Shown here piece after piece: positions 23,714 to 31,516 of a stretch of DNA of 31,516 bases. How positions within the stretch are numbered: position 1 is the first letter of the stretch; each line of letters starts with the position of its first letter. The position numbers were made by a program, and so were the translations under genes. Source of the DNA: Flavobacterium sp. (GTDB lineage: Bacteria > Bacteroidota > Bacteroidia > Flavobacteriales > Flavobacteriaceae); contig NZ_JAGKWP010000012.1 of NCBI RefSeq assembly GCF_021151785.1, forward strand, positions 1 through 31,516. Direction: 5' to 3'. The notes under the pieces are model-generated. The model had not been told where the DNA came from, ran no database searches, and saw only the letters and a list, made by a program, of their open reading frames with translations.

Positions 23714-25009
23714 TTAAGCTTTACTATTAATAAGTTTTTTTAGTATTTGACCAAAATCATACATATCCTCAAATGAAGTATAAAATGGTACAGGAGCTAA
23801 TCGAATAACATTGGGTTCTCTCCAATCTGTTATTACTCCATTTTGCATAAGCGCATTGAATAATTCTTTTCCTTGACCATGCAAATAGACAGACAATTGG
23901 CAGCCTCTTTCATTTTGATTAGCGGGCGTTATCACTTCAAATTCTGCAGATGCTACCTCTTTATCTATTTCATGAAGAATAAATTCCAAATAAGATGTAA
24001 TTTGATTTCGCTTTTGGATTAATTTTTCCATACCTACTTCTTCAAACATTTCAACTGAAGCGAGATAAGGAGCTAATGATAAAACGGGTAAATTACTCAC
24101 TTGCCATCCATTTGCACCTTCCACAGGATCAAATGTTGGTTCCATTAAAAATCGACGTTCTTTATTGTGTCCATACCAACCTGCAAATCGTGATAATTCC
24201 TTATTCTTATGATGCTTTTCATGAACAAAGTAACCTGAAGCATTTCCTGGTCCAGAATTCATGTATTTATAACTGCACCAAGCAGCAAAATCTACCCCCC
24301 AATCATGCAATTGCATTTCAATATTACCAGCAGCATGAGCTAAATCCCATCCTACAAATGCTCCTTGATTATGCCCCGCTTTTGTTATTGTTTCCATATC
24401 AAACACTTGACCGGTATAGTAATTAACACCACCAATTAAAACCAAGGCTAATTCATCTCCTACTTCTTCTATAGTTTTTATAATATCATCATGTGAAATA
24501 TTCAATTGTCCGTCACGTCTTTTTACTTCTACTATAGCTTCTGACGGATTAAAACCTAAGCTTTTGGCATGAAATGCAACCTGAGACTGCAACATATATT
24601 GATCTGATGGAAATGCTTTTTCCTCACATACAATTTTGAAACGTGACTTTGTTGGTTGATAAAAAGACACCATTAACAAATGTAGATTAACAGTTAATGT
24701 ATTCATTACACCTACCTCAGATGTTTTTGCTCCAACAATTTTACTTAGCGGCCCGCAGAATCTTTCGTGATAATCCCACCAAGGCTTCTTTGAAAAGAAA
24801 TGACCTTCTACAGCCATATTTGCCCAATCATTCATTACTTCATCCACATACGCCTTGGTACGTTTAGGTTGCAAACCTAAAGAATTTCCAGTGAAATAAA
24901 TAACATTTTTCCCGTTGTGTTGTGGAAAAATAAATTCGTTTTTATATGCTGCTAATTCATCTTGAGCATCTAATTGTTGTGCAAATTCACGCGAATTTAT
25001 AAAGTTCAT
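23714..25009 (-). CDS. kynU: Kynureninase
   Basis: A PLP-dependent hydrolase that cleaves kynurenine or 3-hydroxykynurenine to (3-hydroxy)anthranilate and alanine; 431 residues, normal length. Visible family blocks are FTGNSLGLQPKRTKAYVDEV (39-58), NTLTVNLHLLMVSFYQPT (103-120), FPSDQYMLQSQ (133-143), GWDLAHAAGN (220-229, with D222 and H225 near the PLP ring nitrogen and substrate), and WCSYKYMNSGPG (244-255), in which K248 forms the Schiff base with PLP. It is the first gene of the kynU / arginase-like / kmo cluster. I see no perfect -7 element upstream (the closest is TACTTTTA). Confidence 0.97.
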   Translation of the reverse strand: MNFINSREFAQQLDAQDELAAYKNEFIFPQHNGKNVIYFTGNSLGLQPKRTKAYVDEVMNDWANMAVEGHFFSKKPWWDYHERFCGPLSKIVGAKTSEVGVMNTLTVNLHLLMVSFYQPTKSRFKIVCEEKAFPSDQYMLQSQVAFHAKSLGFNPSEAIVEVKRRDGQLNISHDDIIKTIEEVGDELALVLIGGVNYYTGQVFDMETITKAGHNQGAFVGWDLAHAAGNIEMQLHDWGVDFAAWCSYKYMNSGPGNASGYFVHEKHHKNKELSRFAGWYGHNKERRFLMEPTFDPVEGANGWQVSNLPVLSLAPYLASVEMFEEVGMEKLIQKRNQITSYLEFILHEIDKEVASAEFEVITPANQNERGCQLSVYLHGQGKELFNALMQNGVITDWREPNVIRLAPVPFYTSFEDMYDFGQILKKLINSKA

Positions 25010-25083
25010 AGTGTTTGTTTTTTTGGTTTTGTAAAAGTATTGAAAAAGTTATGAAAGATAAAACAGGAAGCTTTGAACTTATT

Positions 25084-25117
25084 CAAAAAAAAAATCTCAC
25101 TTTTTAGAAGTGAGATT
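25084..25117 (-). terminator. Rho-independent terminator of queA
   Basis: AATCTCACTT (25093-25102) / AAGTGAGATT (25108-25117) with a 5-base loop, followed on the minus strand by a run of ten T. It separates queA from kynU. Confidence 0.9.
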
Positions 25118-25136
25118 ATATATTCATTACTATATT

Positions 25137-26186
25137 TTATAAAATTAACATGGCGTCTCCATAAGAGTAGAAACGATATTTTTGTTCCACTGCTTCTTTA
25201 TATGCTTTCATCATTAAATCGTGACCACAAAACGCTGATATCATCATTAATAATGTTGACTTTGGTGTATGAAAATTAGTCACCATACAATCGGCAATGC
25301 TAAAATCGTAAGGAGGATAAATAAATTTATTGGTCCACCCTACATAAGGATTTAATGTTTTCATTGACGAAACCGAACTTTCCATGGCGCGCATAGAAGT
25401 TGTTCCTATACAACATACTTTCTTCTTATTAACTTTAGCTTGGTTTACGATATCACATGCTTCTTGTGTAACATACATTTCCTCTGAATCCATTTTGTGT
25501 TTCGATAAGTCTTCCACTTCAACTGGATTAAAAGTACCAAGTCCCACATGCAATGTTACTTCAGCAAAATTAATTCCTTTAATTTCTAAACGCTTCATTA
25601 AATGCTTAGAAAAATGCAATCCAGCTGTTGGAGCTGCGACAGCCCCTTCTTCTTTAGCATAAATTGTTTGATAACGCTCTGCATCTTCTGGGGTCACATC
25701 GCGATTAATGTATTTAGGAATTGGTGTTTCACCTAACTCTACTAATTTTTGACGGAATTCTTCATAAGAACCATCATATAAAAATCGCAATGTTCTTCCA
25801 CGAGAAGTTGTATTATCAATTACTTCAGCTACCAAAGAATCATCATCACCAAAATATAGTTTATTCCCAATTCTAATTTTACGTGCTGGATCTACTAATA
25901 CATCCCACAGACGTTGCTCTGCATTTAATTCTCTTAACAAAAAAACTTCAATTCTTGCACCTGTTTTTTCTTTATTTCCATATAATCTTGCTGGAAAAAC
26001 TTTGGTATTATTCAACACCATCACGTCACCATCATCAAAGTAATCGATAATGTCTTTGAACATTTTATGCTCGATTTCTCCTGTTTTTCTGTGCACTACC
26101 ATTAAGCGAGATTCATCTCTGTTTTCAGCAGGAAACTCTGCCAATAATTCTTCAGGTAGGTTAAAATTAAAATTAGATAATTTCAT
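25137..26186 (-). CDS. queA: tRNA preQ1(34) S-adenosylmethionine ribosyltransferase-isomerase
   Basis: Makes epoxyqueuosine in the wobble position of tRNAs with GUN anticodons by transferring the ribosyl part of SAM to preQ1; 349 residues, normal length. Family blocks: FNFNLPEELLAEFPAENRDESRL split over residues 5-27, VMVLNNTKVFPARLYGNKE (54-72), GAVAAPTAGLHFSKHLM (about 177-193), TLHVGLGTFNPVEVEDL, and near the C-terminus FIYPPYDF, MVTNFHTPKSTLLMM and FCGHD. The other queuosine genes are not in the window. It has a good promoter and its own terminator, so it is a single-gene unit. Confidence 0.97.
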   Translation of the reverse strand: MKLSNFNFNLPEELLAEFPAENRDESRLMVVHRKTGEIEHKMFKDIIDYFDDGDVMVLNNTKVFPARLYGNKEKTGARIEVFLLRELNAEQRLWDVLVDPARKIRIGNKLYFGDDDSLVAEVIDNTTSRGRTLRFLYDGSYEEFRQKLVELGETPIPKYINRDVTPEDAERYQTIYAKEEGAVAAPTAGLHFSKHLMKRLEIKGINFAEVTLHVGLGTFNPVEVEDLSKHKMDSEEMYVTQEACDIVNQAKVNKKKVCCIGTTSMRAMESSVSSMKTLNPYVGWTNKFIYPPYDFSIADCMVTNFHTPKSTLLMMISAFCGHDLMMKAYKEAVEQKYRFYSYGDAMLIL

Positions 26187-26190
26187 ATTA

Positions 26191-26232
26191 AAATTAGAAT
26201 TTAGAAATTAGAATTTAGATTTTGTCTAAATT
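26191..26232. repeat. 14-bp tandem duplication and hairpin in the queA leader
   Basis: AAATTAGAATTTAG occurs twice in direct contact (26191-26204 and 26205-26218). The second copy runs into AATTTAGA (26212-26219) / TCTAAATT (26225-26232), an 8-bp hairpin with a 5-base loop. All of it lies between the queA -7 element and the start codon, so it would be in the mRNA leader. Confidence 0.7.
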
Positions 26233-26239
26233 TAGCTTG

Positions 26240-26271
26240 CAAATATACAATCTGAGAATAGGGGTTGTCAA
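26240..26271 (-). promoter_or_regulatory. Promoter of queA
   Basis: On the minus strand, TTG (26269-26271) and TATATTTG (26240-26247) are 21 bases apart, matching the Bacteroidetes promoter pattern. The leader to the ATG would be about 50 bases. Confidence 0.72.
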
Positions 26272-26422
26272 GTAAATTGCTATTTATTTTACAATTAGTT
26301 TTTCTTGATACTGAAATAGCCTGTTTATTGGTATTAAAATTTGAAAAAAGAACGTAAAGGTTAGCTTCTTGTATTCATTTAGTTCATTTTTTAAATTGAG
26401 GAAGTACAGATGAAAGAAAGTC

Positions 26423-26450
26423 CAAAAAAAAGCCTCGATTTCTCGAGGCT
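26423..26450 (-). terminator. Rho-independent terminator of gltA
   Basis: AGCCTCGA (26431-26438) / TCGAGGCT (26443-26450) with a TTTC loop, followed on the minus strand by an eight-T run. Confidence 0.9.
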
Positions 26451-26457
26451 CACTTCT

Positions 26458-27741
26458 TTATCTTTTATCCATATCAACAAACGGTCGTAACGGATATCCT
26501 GTATACACCTGACGTGGTCTTCCGATAGGTTCTTTATTCACACGCATTTCTTTCCATTGTGCAATCCAGCCTGGCAGACGTCCGATAGCAAAGAGAACGG
26601 TAAACATATCTGTTGGAATTCCAAGTGCGCGATAGATAATTCCTGAGTAGAAATCAACATTTGGATATAATTTTCTATCTACAAAATAAGGATCTACTAA
26701 AGCCGCTTCTTCTAACTGTTTAGCAATATTTAAAATAGGATCATCCACTCCCAATTGTGCTAACACTTCATCTGCTGCTTTTTTGATGATTTTTGCTCTT
26801 GGATCAAAATTTTTATATACACGATGTCCAAATCCCATTAATCGGAATGGATCTTCTTTATCTTTTGCTCTAGCTAATGCTTTTTGCGCATCACCCCCGT
26901 CCTTTTGAATTTGCTCTAACATTTCCAAAACAGCTTGATTAGCTCCTCCGTGTAAAGGCCCCCATAAAGCTGAAACACCAGCTGAGATTGAAGCAAATAG
27001 TCCAGCGTGAGAAGAGCCAACAATTCTTACTGTTGAAGTAGAACAGTTTTGCTCATGATCTGCGTGTAGAATAAACAATTTATCTAATGCATTGATAACT
27101 GTTTGATTGGTTTTATAAGGACCTGTAGGTAATTCAAACATCAGACGCATGAAGTTTTCTACATAACCTTTCGTATTGTCATAATAATTTAATGGGTATC
27201 CCATCATCTTTCTGTATGTCCATGTTGCGATTACTAGGAATTTACCCATCGTTTTACAGATGGCCTCATACATTTCTTTATCATTTTCTACATTTACCAC
27301 TTTTGGATTAAATGCAGTTAATGCACTCGTTAATGAAGACAATACACCCATAGGATGTGCTGTTTTAGGAAAACCATCAATGATGTTTTTCATTTCTTCA
27401 TTTACTAATGTATACTTTCTAATATCGTTTTCAAATTGTTCTAATTTTTGCTTAGTTGGCAATTCACCGAAAATAATTAAATAAGACACTTCTAAGAAAT
27501 CTGCTTTTTCGGCTAATTCTTCAATAGCGTATCCTCTATATCTTAGGATTCCTTCTTCACCATCTAAAAAAGTAATTTCACTTTTACACGAACCTGAGTT
27601 TTTATAACCTGGGTCAATAGTAATAGCTCCAGTTGCTGCACGCAACTTTTCAATATCGATAGCTACCTCATTTTCACTTCCTACAATAACAGGAAACTCA
27701 TATTTCTTGCCATCTAATTCTAATATTGCAGTATTTGACAT
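26458..27741 (-). CDS. gltA: Citrate synthase
   Basis: Condenses oxaloacetate and acetyl-CoA to citrate, the entry step of the TCA cycle; 427 residues with the start used here. The catalytic histidines lie at H229 (ADHEQN), H264 (PLHGGANQ) and H306 (GFGHRVYKN), almost the same numbering as the E. coli type II enzyme. The N-terminal beta domain (LELDGKKYEF) and the C-terminal block GRPRQVYTGYPLRPFVD are also typical. The frame stays open 52 codons upstream, but that stretch is AT-rich, contains a -7-like TATATTTG (minus strand, 27792-27799) and matches no citrate synthase. The ATG at 27741 gives the standard MSNTAILELDG start. It lies downstream of eno but is separated from it by the eno terminator. 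Confidence 0.97.
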   Translation of the reverse strand: MSNTAILELDGKKYEFPVIVGSENEVAIDIEKLRAATGAITIDPGYKNSGSCKSEITFLDGEEGILRYRGYAIEELAEKADFLEVSYLIIFGELPTKQKLEQFENDIRKYTLVNEEMKNIIDGFPKTAHPMGVLSSLTSALTAFNPKVVNVENDKEMYEAICKTMGKFLVIATWTYRKMMGYPLNYYDNTKGYVENFMRLMFELPTGPYKTNQTVINALDKLFILHADHEQNCSTSTVRIVGSSHAGLFASISAGVSALWGPLHGGANQAVLEMLEQIQKDGGDAQKALARAKDKEDPFRLMGFGHRVYKNFDPRAKIIKKAADEVLAQLGVDDPILNIAKQLEEAALVDPYFVDRKLYPNVDFYSGIIYRALGIPTDMFTVLFAIGRLPGWIAQWKEMRVNKEPIGRPRQVYTGYPLRPFVDMDKR

Positions 27742-27901
27742 GTTTATAATATGTATTTTTTTATGAATAATTATGTTTTCTGCGAATTTAGCAAATATAT
27801 CTTGAAATGTAAAATTATTAAATAGATAATATGCATATTTAGTATATACAAAATCTATTGATTTTCTTAACTTTTTGTTAATTATGCAAATTAACATCTA
27901 T

Positions 27902-27930
27902 AAAAAAAGCCGATATTAAAAATATCGGCT
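27902..27930 (-). terminator. Rho-independent terminator of eno
   Basis: AGCCGATATT (27908-27917) / AATATCGGCT (27921-27930) with an AAA loop, followed on the minus strand by a seven-T run. Confidence 0.88.
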
Positions 27931-27951
27931 TAAAATACATTTTTATATTAT

Positions 27952-29247
27952 TTATTTTCTAACCTTAAATGCTTTCTCTTTAGGAAAATAAGCAACATCA
28001 GCTAATTCTTCTTCAATTCTCAATAACTGATTGTATTTCGCCATACGATCAGAGCGAGATGCAGAACCCGTTTTAATTTGTCCACAGTTTAATGCTACGG
28101 CTAAATCAGCAATAGTATTATCTTCAGTTTCTCCAGAACGATGAGACATAACTGAAGTATAGCCTGCATTATGAGCCATATTTACTGCGGCAATGGTTTC
28201 AGATAAAGTTCCGATTTGATTCACTTTGATTAAAATTGAATTAGCAATTCCTTGCTCAATTCCTTTTGACAAACGCTCTACATTAGTCACAAACAAATCA
28301 TCACCTACTAATTGTACTTTATCACCTATTTTTTCAGTCAATAATTTCCAACCATTCCAGTCGTCTTCATACATACCATCTTCTATTGAAATGATAGGAT
28401 ATTTTTCTGTCAATTCAGCTAAATAAGTGGCTTGTTCCTCAGAAGTTCTTACTTTACCAGTAGCACCTTCAAATTTAGTATAGTCATACTTACCTTCAAC
28501 ATAAAATTCAGAGGCAGCACAATCTAGAGCTATCATAACGTCCTGACCAAAAGAATAACCCGCATTTTCAACTGCTAATTTAATAGAATCTAAGGCATCT
28601 TCAGTTCCACCTGCTAAATTTGGAGCAAATCCTCCTTCGTCTCCTACCGCTGTTGATAAATTTCTATCATGTAGTACCTTTTTTAAATGGTGAAAAATTT
28701 CAGTTCCCATTTGCATAGCATGAGAGAATGATTCAGCTTTTACAGGCATAATCATAAATTCTTGAAAAGCAATAGGTGCATCAGAGTGCGAACCTCCATT
28801 GATAATATTCATCATAGGTACAGGCAATGTATTTCCTGAAACTCCGCCTACATATCTATACAACGGCATTCCCAATTCATTAGCTGCCGCTTTTGCCACG
28901 GCCAAAGAAACACCTAAAATGGCATTAGCTCCTAAGTTAGACTTATTTGAAGTTCCGTCTAGTTCAATCATCATTTTATCAATAGCATTTTGTTCAAATA
29001 CAGACATACCTACTAATTCTGAAGCAATTGTTGTATTAACATTTTCAACCGCTTTAAACACACCCTTACCCATGTATGCCTTTCCTCCATCACGTAATTC
29101 TACCGCTTCATGCTCTCCTGTTGATGCACCACTTGGAACAGCTGCCCTTCCTAAAACACCATTTTCAGTAATTACATCAACTTCAACTGTAGGATTTCCT
29201 CTTGAATCTAATATTTGTCTTGCGTGAACTTTAATAATAATACTCAT
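27952..29247 (-). CDS. eno: Enolase
   Basis: Interconverts 2-phosphoglycerate and phosphoenolpyruvate; 431 residues, normal length. Visible: ARQILDSRGNPTVEVDV (9-25), the mobile loop PSGASTGEHEAVELRDG (38-54), GDEGGFAPNL (about 203-212, with the general acid glutamate), the metal ligands in MIALDCAASEFY, SIEDGMYEDDW and VGDDLFVTN, the catalytic lysine in NSILIKVNQIGTLSET, and SHRSGETEDNTIADLAVAL near the C-terminus. Cytoplasmic. A minus-strand -7 element TACATTTG lies at 29277-29284, without a clear TTG at the usual distance. It sits in the rpoA-rplQ-carA-eno-gltA order but forms its own transcription unit. Confidence 0.98.
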   Translation of the reverse strand: MSIIIKVHARQILDSRGNPTVEVDVITENGVLGRAAVPSGASTGEHEAVELRDGGKAYMGKGVFKAVENVNTTIASELVGMSVFEQNAIDKMMIELDGTSNKSNLGANAILGVSLAVAKAAANELGMPLYRYVGGVSGNTLPVPMMNIINGGSHSDAPIAFQEFMIMPVKAESFSHAMQMGTEIFHHLKKVLHDRNLSTAVGDEGGFAPNLAGGTEDALDSIKLAVENAGYSFGQDVMIALDCAASEFYVEGKYDYTKFEGATGKVRTSEEQATYLAELTEKYPIISIEDGMYEDDWNGWKLLTEKIGDKVQLVGDDLFVTNVERLSKGIEQGIANSILIKVNQIGTLSETIAAVNMAHNAGYTSVMSHRSGETEDNTIADLAVALNCGQIKTGSASRSDRMAKYNQLLRIEEELADVAYFPKEKAFKVRK

Positions 29248-29330
29248 ATTTTCTCTTTTTATAATTAAGCTATTTACAAATGTATTAAAGTAAAATAAAA
29301 ATGTAAATATTTTTTGTAAACAAAATCGTT

Positions 29331-30440
29331 TTAGTTTTTAGAAGCTTTTATATTAGCAATAAATTGATCAAACAAATAGCTAGAATCATGTGGTCCAGGA
29401 CTAGCTTCAGGATGGTATTGCACTGAAAAACAATTTTTAGATTTCATTCGCATTCCTGCCACAGTTCCGTCATTTAAGTGCACATGAGTTAATTCGAAAT
29501 CTGGATGCTGATCCAAATCTTCACGCACAACAGCAAATCCGTGATTTTGTGAAGTAATTTCACCTTTACCAGTCACTAAATTTTTAACAGGATGATTAAT
29601 TCCTCTATGACCATTAAACATCTTATAGGTAGAAATTCCATTTGCTAATGCTATAATTTGATGTCCTAAACAAATACCAAACAGAGGTTTATTATCATTT
29701 AAAATTTGCCTAGCTACTTCCTGTACACCATGTAATGGATCTGGATCTCCTGGCCCATTGGACAAAAAATAGCCATCTGGGTTAAAAGATTTTAACTCCT
29801 CAAAAGGAGTATCAAATGGAAAAACCTTTATGTAACAATCTCTATTGGCTAAATTTCTTAAAATATTAGTCTTAATCCCTAAATCCAATGCTGAAATTCT
29901 ATACGATGCATCTTCACTCCCGAAATAATAGGATGCTTTAGTAGAAACTTTAGAAGCTAATTCCAGACCTTTCATATCTGGCATTGCTGCTAATTTATCT
30001 TTAAGCTCTTCAATTGGAGTTCCATCAGTACAAATAACACCATTCATAGCTCCATTATCTCTTATATAACTTACTAATGCTCTGGTATCTACATCAGAAA
30101 TAACAACTAAGCCATGTTTAGAAAAATAATCATATAAGCTTTCAGTCGCATCAGGACGTGAATAATTAAAACTAAAATTTTTACAAACAAGACCTGCAAT
30201 TTTCACTCCATCAGATTCAACTTCATTTGAATTAACACCATAATTACCAATATGCGCATTGGTTGTAACCATAATTTGTCCAAAATAAGAAGGATCAGTG
30301 AAGATTTCTTGATAACCTGTTGTCCCTGTATTAAAGGCAATTTCGCCAAAAGTTGTACCCGAAATTCCTATCGATTTACCATAAAAAATGGTACCATCTT
30401 TTAAAAGTAAGACAGCTTGAGTTTTGTTAATATATTTCAT
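29331..30440 (-). CDS. carA: Carbamoyl-phosphate synthase small (glutaminase) subunit
   Basis: Hydrolyses glutamine and passes ammonia to the CarB subunit for carbamoyl phosphate, used in arginine and pyrimidine synthesis. It has 369 residues. The N-terminal CPSase domain contains FNTGTTGYQEIFTDPSYFGQ (36-55). The class I glutamine amidotransferase domain carries LSNGPGDPD (226-234), the nucleophile C257 in GICLGHQ, and H343 and E345 in QYHPEASPGP. All catalytic residues are present. The carB gene is not in the window. A minus-strand -7 element TAACTTTG lies at 30460-30467, between the start codon and the terminator of the rplQ operon. Confidence 0.98.
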   Translation of the reverse strand: MKYINKTQAVLLLKDGTIFYGKSIGISGTTFGEIAFNTGTTGYQEIFTDPSYFGQIMVTTNAHIGNYGVNSNEVESDGVKIAGLVCKNFSFNYSRPDATESLYDYFSKHGLVVISDVDTRALVSYIRDNGAMNGVICTDGTPIEELKDKLAAMPDMKGLELASKVSTKASYYFGSEDASYRISALDLGIKTNILRNLANRDCYIKVFPFDTPFEELKSFNPDGYFLSNGPGDPDPLHGVQEVARQILNDNKPLFGICLGHQIIALANGISTYKMFNGHRGINHPVKNLVTGKGEITSQNHGFAVVREDLDQHPDFELTHVHLNDGTVAGMRMKSKNCFSVQYHPEASPGPHDSSYLFDQFIANIKASKN

Positions 30441-30486
30441 GTTGTGTTGTTGAAAGGTGCAAAGTTAAATATTAATTACTAGATAT

Positions 30487-30523
30487 AAAAAAAAGGATAA
30501 ACAATTACGTTTATCCTTTTTTT
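30487..30523 (-). terminator. Rho-independent terminator of the ribosomal-protein operon
   Basis: GGATAAAC (30495-30502) / GTTTATCC (30509-30516) flanked by A and T runs. It lies after rplQ on the minus strand and before carA. Confidence 0.88.
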
Positions 30524-30545
30524 ATTTATTTGAAATACTGCATCA

Positions 30546-31031
30546 CTATTCAGTAGCTTCAGAAGTTTCGTTTGATTCAGTAGCAGGAGCTTCAGCAACA
30601 GGTGCATCTGCTTTTTTAGTTCTACCTCTACGAGTTGTTTTCTTAGCCTCATTTTTAGTAGCGTTATATAACGTATTGAAATCTACTAATTCAATCATTG
30701 CCATATCAGCATTATCCCCTAAACGGTTACCCAATTTAATAATACGAGTATACCCACCTGGACGATCACCAACTTTAGCAGCAACTTCTCTGAATAACTC
30801 AGTAACAGCATATTTGTTTCTTAAATAAGAGAAAACAATACGTCTATTGTGAGTGGTATCTTCTTTTGATTTTGTTACTAATGGCTCAACAAATTGTTTT
30901 AAAGCCTTAGCTTTTGCAACAGTAGTGTTAATACGTTTGTGCTCGATTAACGAACAAGCCATATTAGCCAACATAGCTTTTCTATGCCCTGTCTGTCTAC
31001 TTAAATGGTTTACTTTTTTTCCGTGTCTCAT
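30546..31031 (-). CDS. rplQ: 50S ribosomal protein L17
   Basis: A large-subunit protein near the exit tunnel; 161 residues. The N-terminal 115 residues are canonical L17: MRHGKKVNHLSRQTGHRKAM (1-20), LIEHKRINTTVAKAKALKQF, then GDRPGGYTRIIKLGNRLGDNA and AMIELVD. The last 40 residues are a low-complexity tail, first basic (KKTTRRGRTKK) then Ala/Glu/Thr-rich and acidic (SNETSEATE), a common extension in Bacteroidetes L17. The gene follows rpoA by 62 bp and is the last gene of the operon. Confidence 0.98.
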   Translation of the reverse strand: MRHGKKVNHLSRQTGHRKAMLANMACSLIEHKRINTTVAKAKALKQFVEPLVTKSKEDTTHNRRIVFSYLRNKYAVTELFREVAAKVGDRPGGYTRIIKLGNRLGDNADMAMIELVDFNTLYNATKNEAKKTTRRGRTKKADAPVAEAPATESNETSEATE

Positions 31032-31093
31032 GACGTAATTATTTAGCCTTCATCTTGCTTCAATCCTCTTTGGAGAGCAAAATATGAAGTAAT

Positions 31094-31516
31094 TTATTCT
31101 TTATCTAATTTATATTTTGACAAATCCATTCCGAAGGTTAATCCTTTAACTGCAACTAATTCATCTAGTTCAGTTAAAGATTTTTTACCAAAATTACGGA
31201 ATTTCATTAAGTCATTTTTATTGAAAGATACTAAATCTCCAAGTGTATCTACTTCAGCCGCTTTTAAACAATTTAACGCTCTAACTGATAAATCCATATC
31301 AACAAGTTTAGTTTTTAACAACTGTCTCATGTGTAAAGATTCTTCGTCATAAGACTCAGTTTGAGCAATTTCATCAGCCTCTAACGTTATTCTCTCATCA
31401 GAAAACAACATAAAATGATGAATTAGAGTTTTAGCAGCTTCAGTTAATGCATCTTTTGGATGAATTGAACCATCAGTAATGATTTCAAAAACCAATTTTT
31501 CGTAGTCTGTTTTTTG
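31094..31516 (-). CDS. rpoA: RNA polymerase alpha subunit, C-terminal part
   Basis: The frame is open to the right edge (last codon visible at 31514-31516), so the gene is cut off and only its last 140 residues are seen. They start with QKTDYEKLVFEI (end of the N-terminal assembly domain, followed by ITLEADE in the linker) and include the complete alpha C-terminal domain: LSVRALNCLKAAEVDTLGDL, then DLMKFRNFGKKSLTELDELV, ending in KYKLDKE. The C-terminal domain contacts upstream DNA and activators. The apparent ATG-like start at 31495 is an internal TTG and not a real start. Confidence 0.98.
   Translation of the reverse strand, partial: QKTDYEKLVFEIITDGSIHPKDALTEAAKTLIHHFMLFSDERITLEADEIAQTESYDEESLHMRQLLKTKLVDMDLSVRALNCLKAAEVDTLGDLVSFNKNDLMKFRNFGKKSLTELDELVAVKGLTFGMDLSKYKLDKE

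Noticed and set aside
24076..24426. 116-codon open frame antisense to kynureninase.
   Set aside because: Shadow of kynU; the product is rich in His/Gln/Leu with no domain.
26191..26218. Direct repeats considered as a CRISPR fragment.
   Set aside because: Only two 14-bp copies with no spacer between them and no cas genes.
27742..27897. 52-codon N-terminal extension of citrate synthase.
   Set aside because: The extension is AT-rich noise that covers the likely promoter; the downstream ATG at 27741 gives the standard N-terminus.
28799..29227. 142-codon open frame antisense to enolase.
   Set aside because: Mirror frame of a strongly conserved gene, with a Ser/Pro/Thr-rich composition typical of antisense reading; no promoter.

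Overview
The window looks like chromosomal DNA of a Flavobacteriaceae bacterium, probably Flavobacterium or a close relative. The evidence is low GC content, few Shine-Dalgarno-like sites before starts, promoters of the Bacteroidetes type (TAnnTTTG, sometimes with an upstream TTG), a type IX secretion (gliding-type) C-terminal sorting domain, a flavo-1-like RNA, a TonB-receptor-type outer membrane barrel, GSCFA and DUF4230 proteins, and the gene order rpoA-rplQ-carA-eno-gltA. No phage, insertion sequence, CRISPR array, tRNA or rRNA gene was seen.

Left part (1-13.7 kb). The 3' end of a large secreted adhesin-like gene is followed by a long-form phenylalanine 4-monooxygenase and a small rhodanese with a near-perfect palindromic operator in front of it. 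Convergent to these is a GSCFA/DUF4230 gene pair. Divergent from the pair are an ABC exporter and a RidA-family protein. Next come alaS (minus strand), a putative flavo-1 RNA, and a plus-strand run: M23 endopeptidase, MerR regulator, small membrane protein, LemA, and two TPM-domain proteins. The last five genes are almost contiguous and probably form one envelope-related operon.

Middle part (13.7-21 kb). An AT-rich patch holds one unrecognised exported protein, with about 450 bp of largely non-coding DNA before it and an odd hairpin region after it. Then come an outer-membrane beta-barrel/TonB-type receptor, the GTPase Der, an unrecognised two-helix membrane protein on the opposite strand, and the GTPase Era.

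Right part (21-31.5 kb, all minus strand). This holds a kynurenine-pathway cluster (kynU, an arginase-superfamily enzyme, kmo), queA, gltA, eno, carA, rplQ and the 3' part of rpoA. KynU and Kmo together lead from kynurenine to 3-hydroxyanthranilate and alanine. The arginase-like enzyme lies 8 bp after kynU, has intact metal ligands but an altered substrate segment, and is the best candidate here for something not yet described: it could supply the N-formylkynurenine formamidase step, for which no recognised enzyme is present in the window. Most transcription units end in clear rho-independent terminators, and several of these settle start-codon choices.
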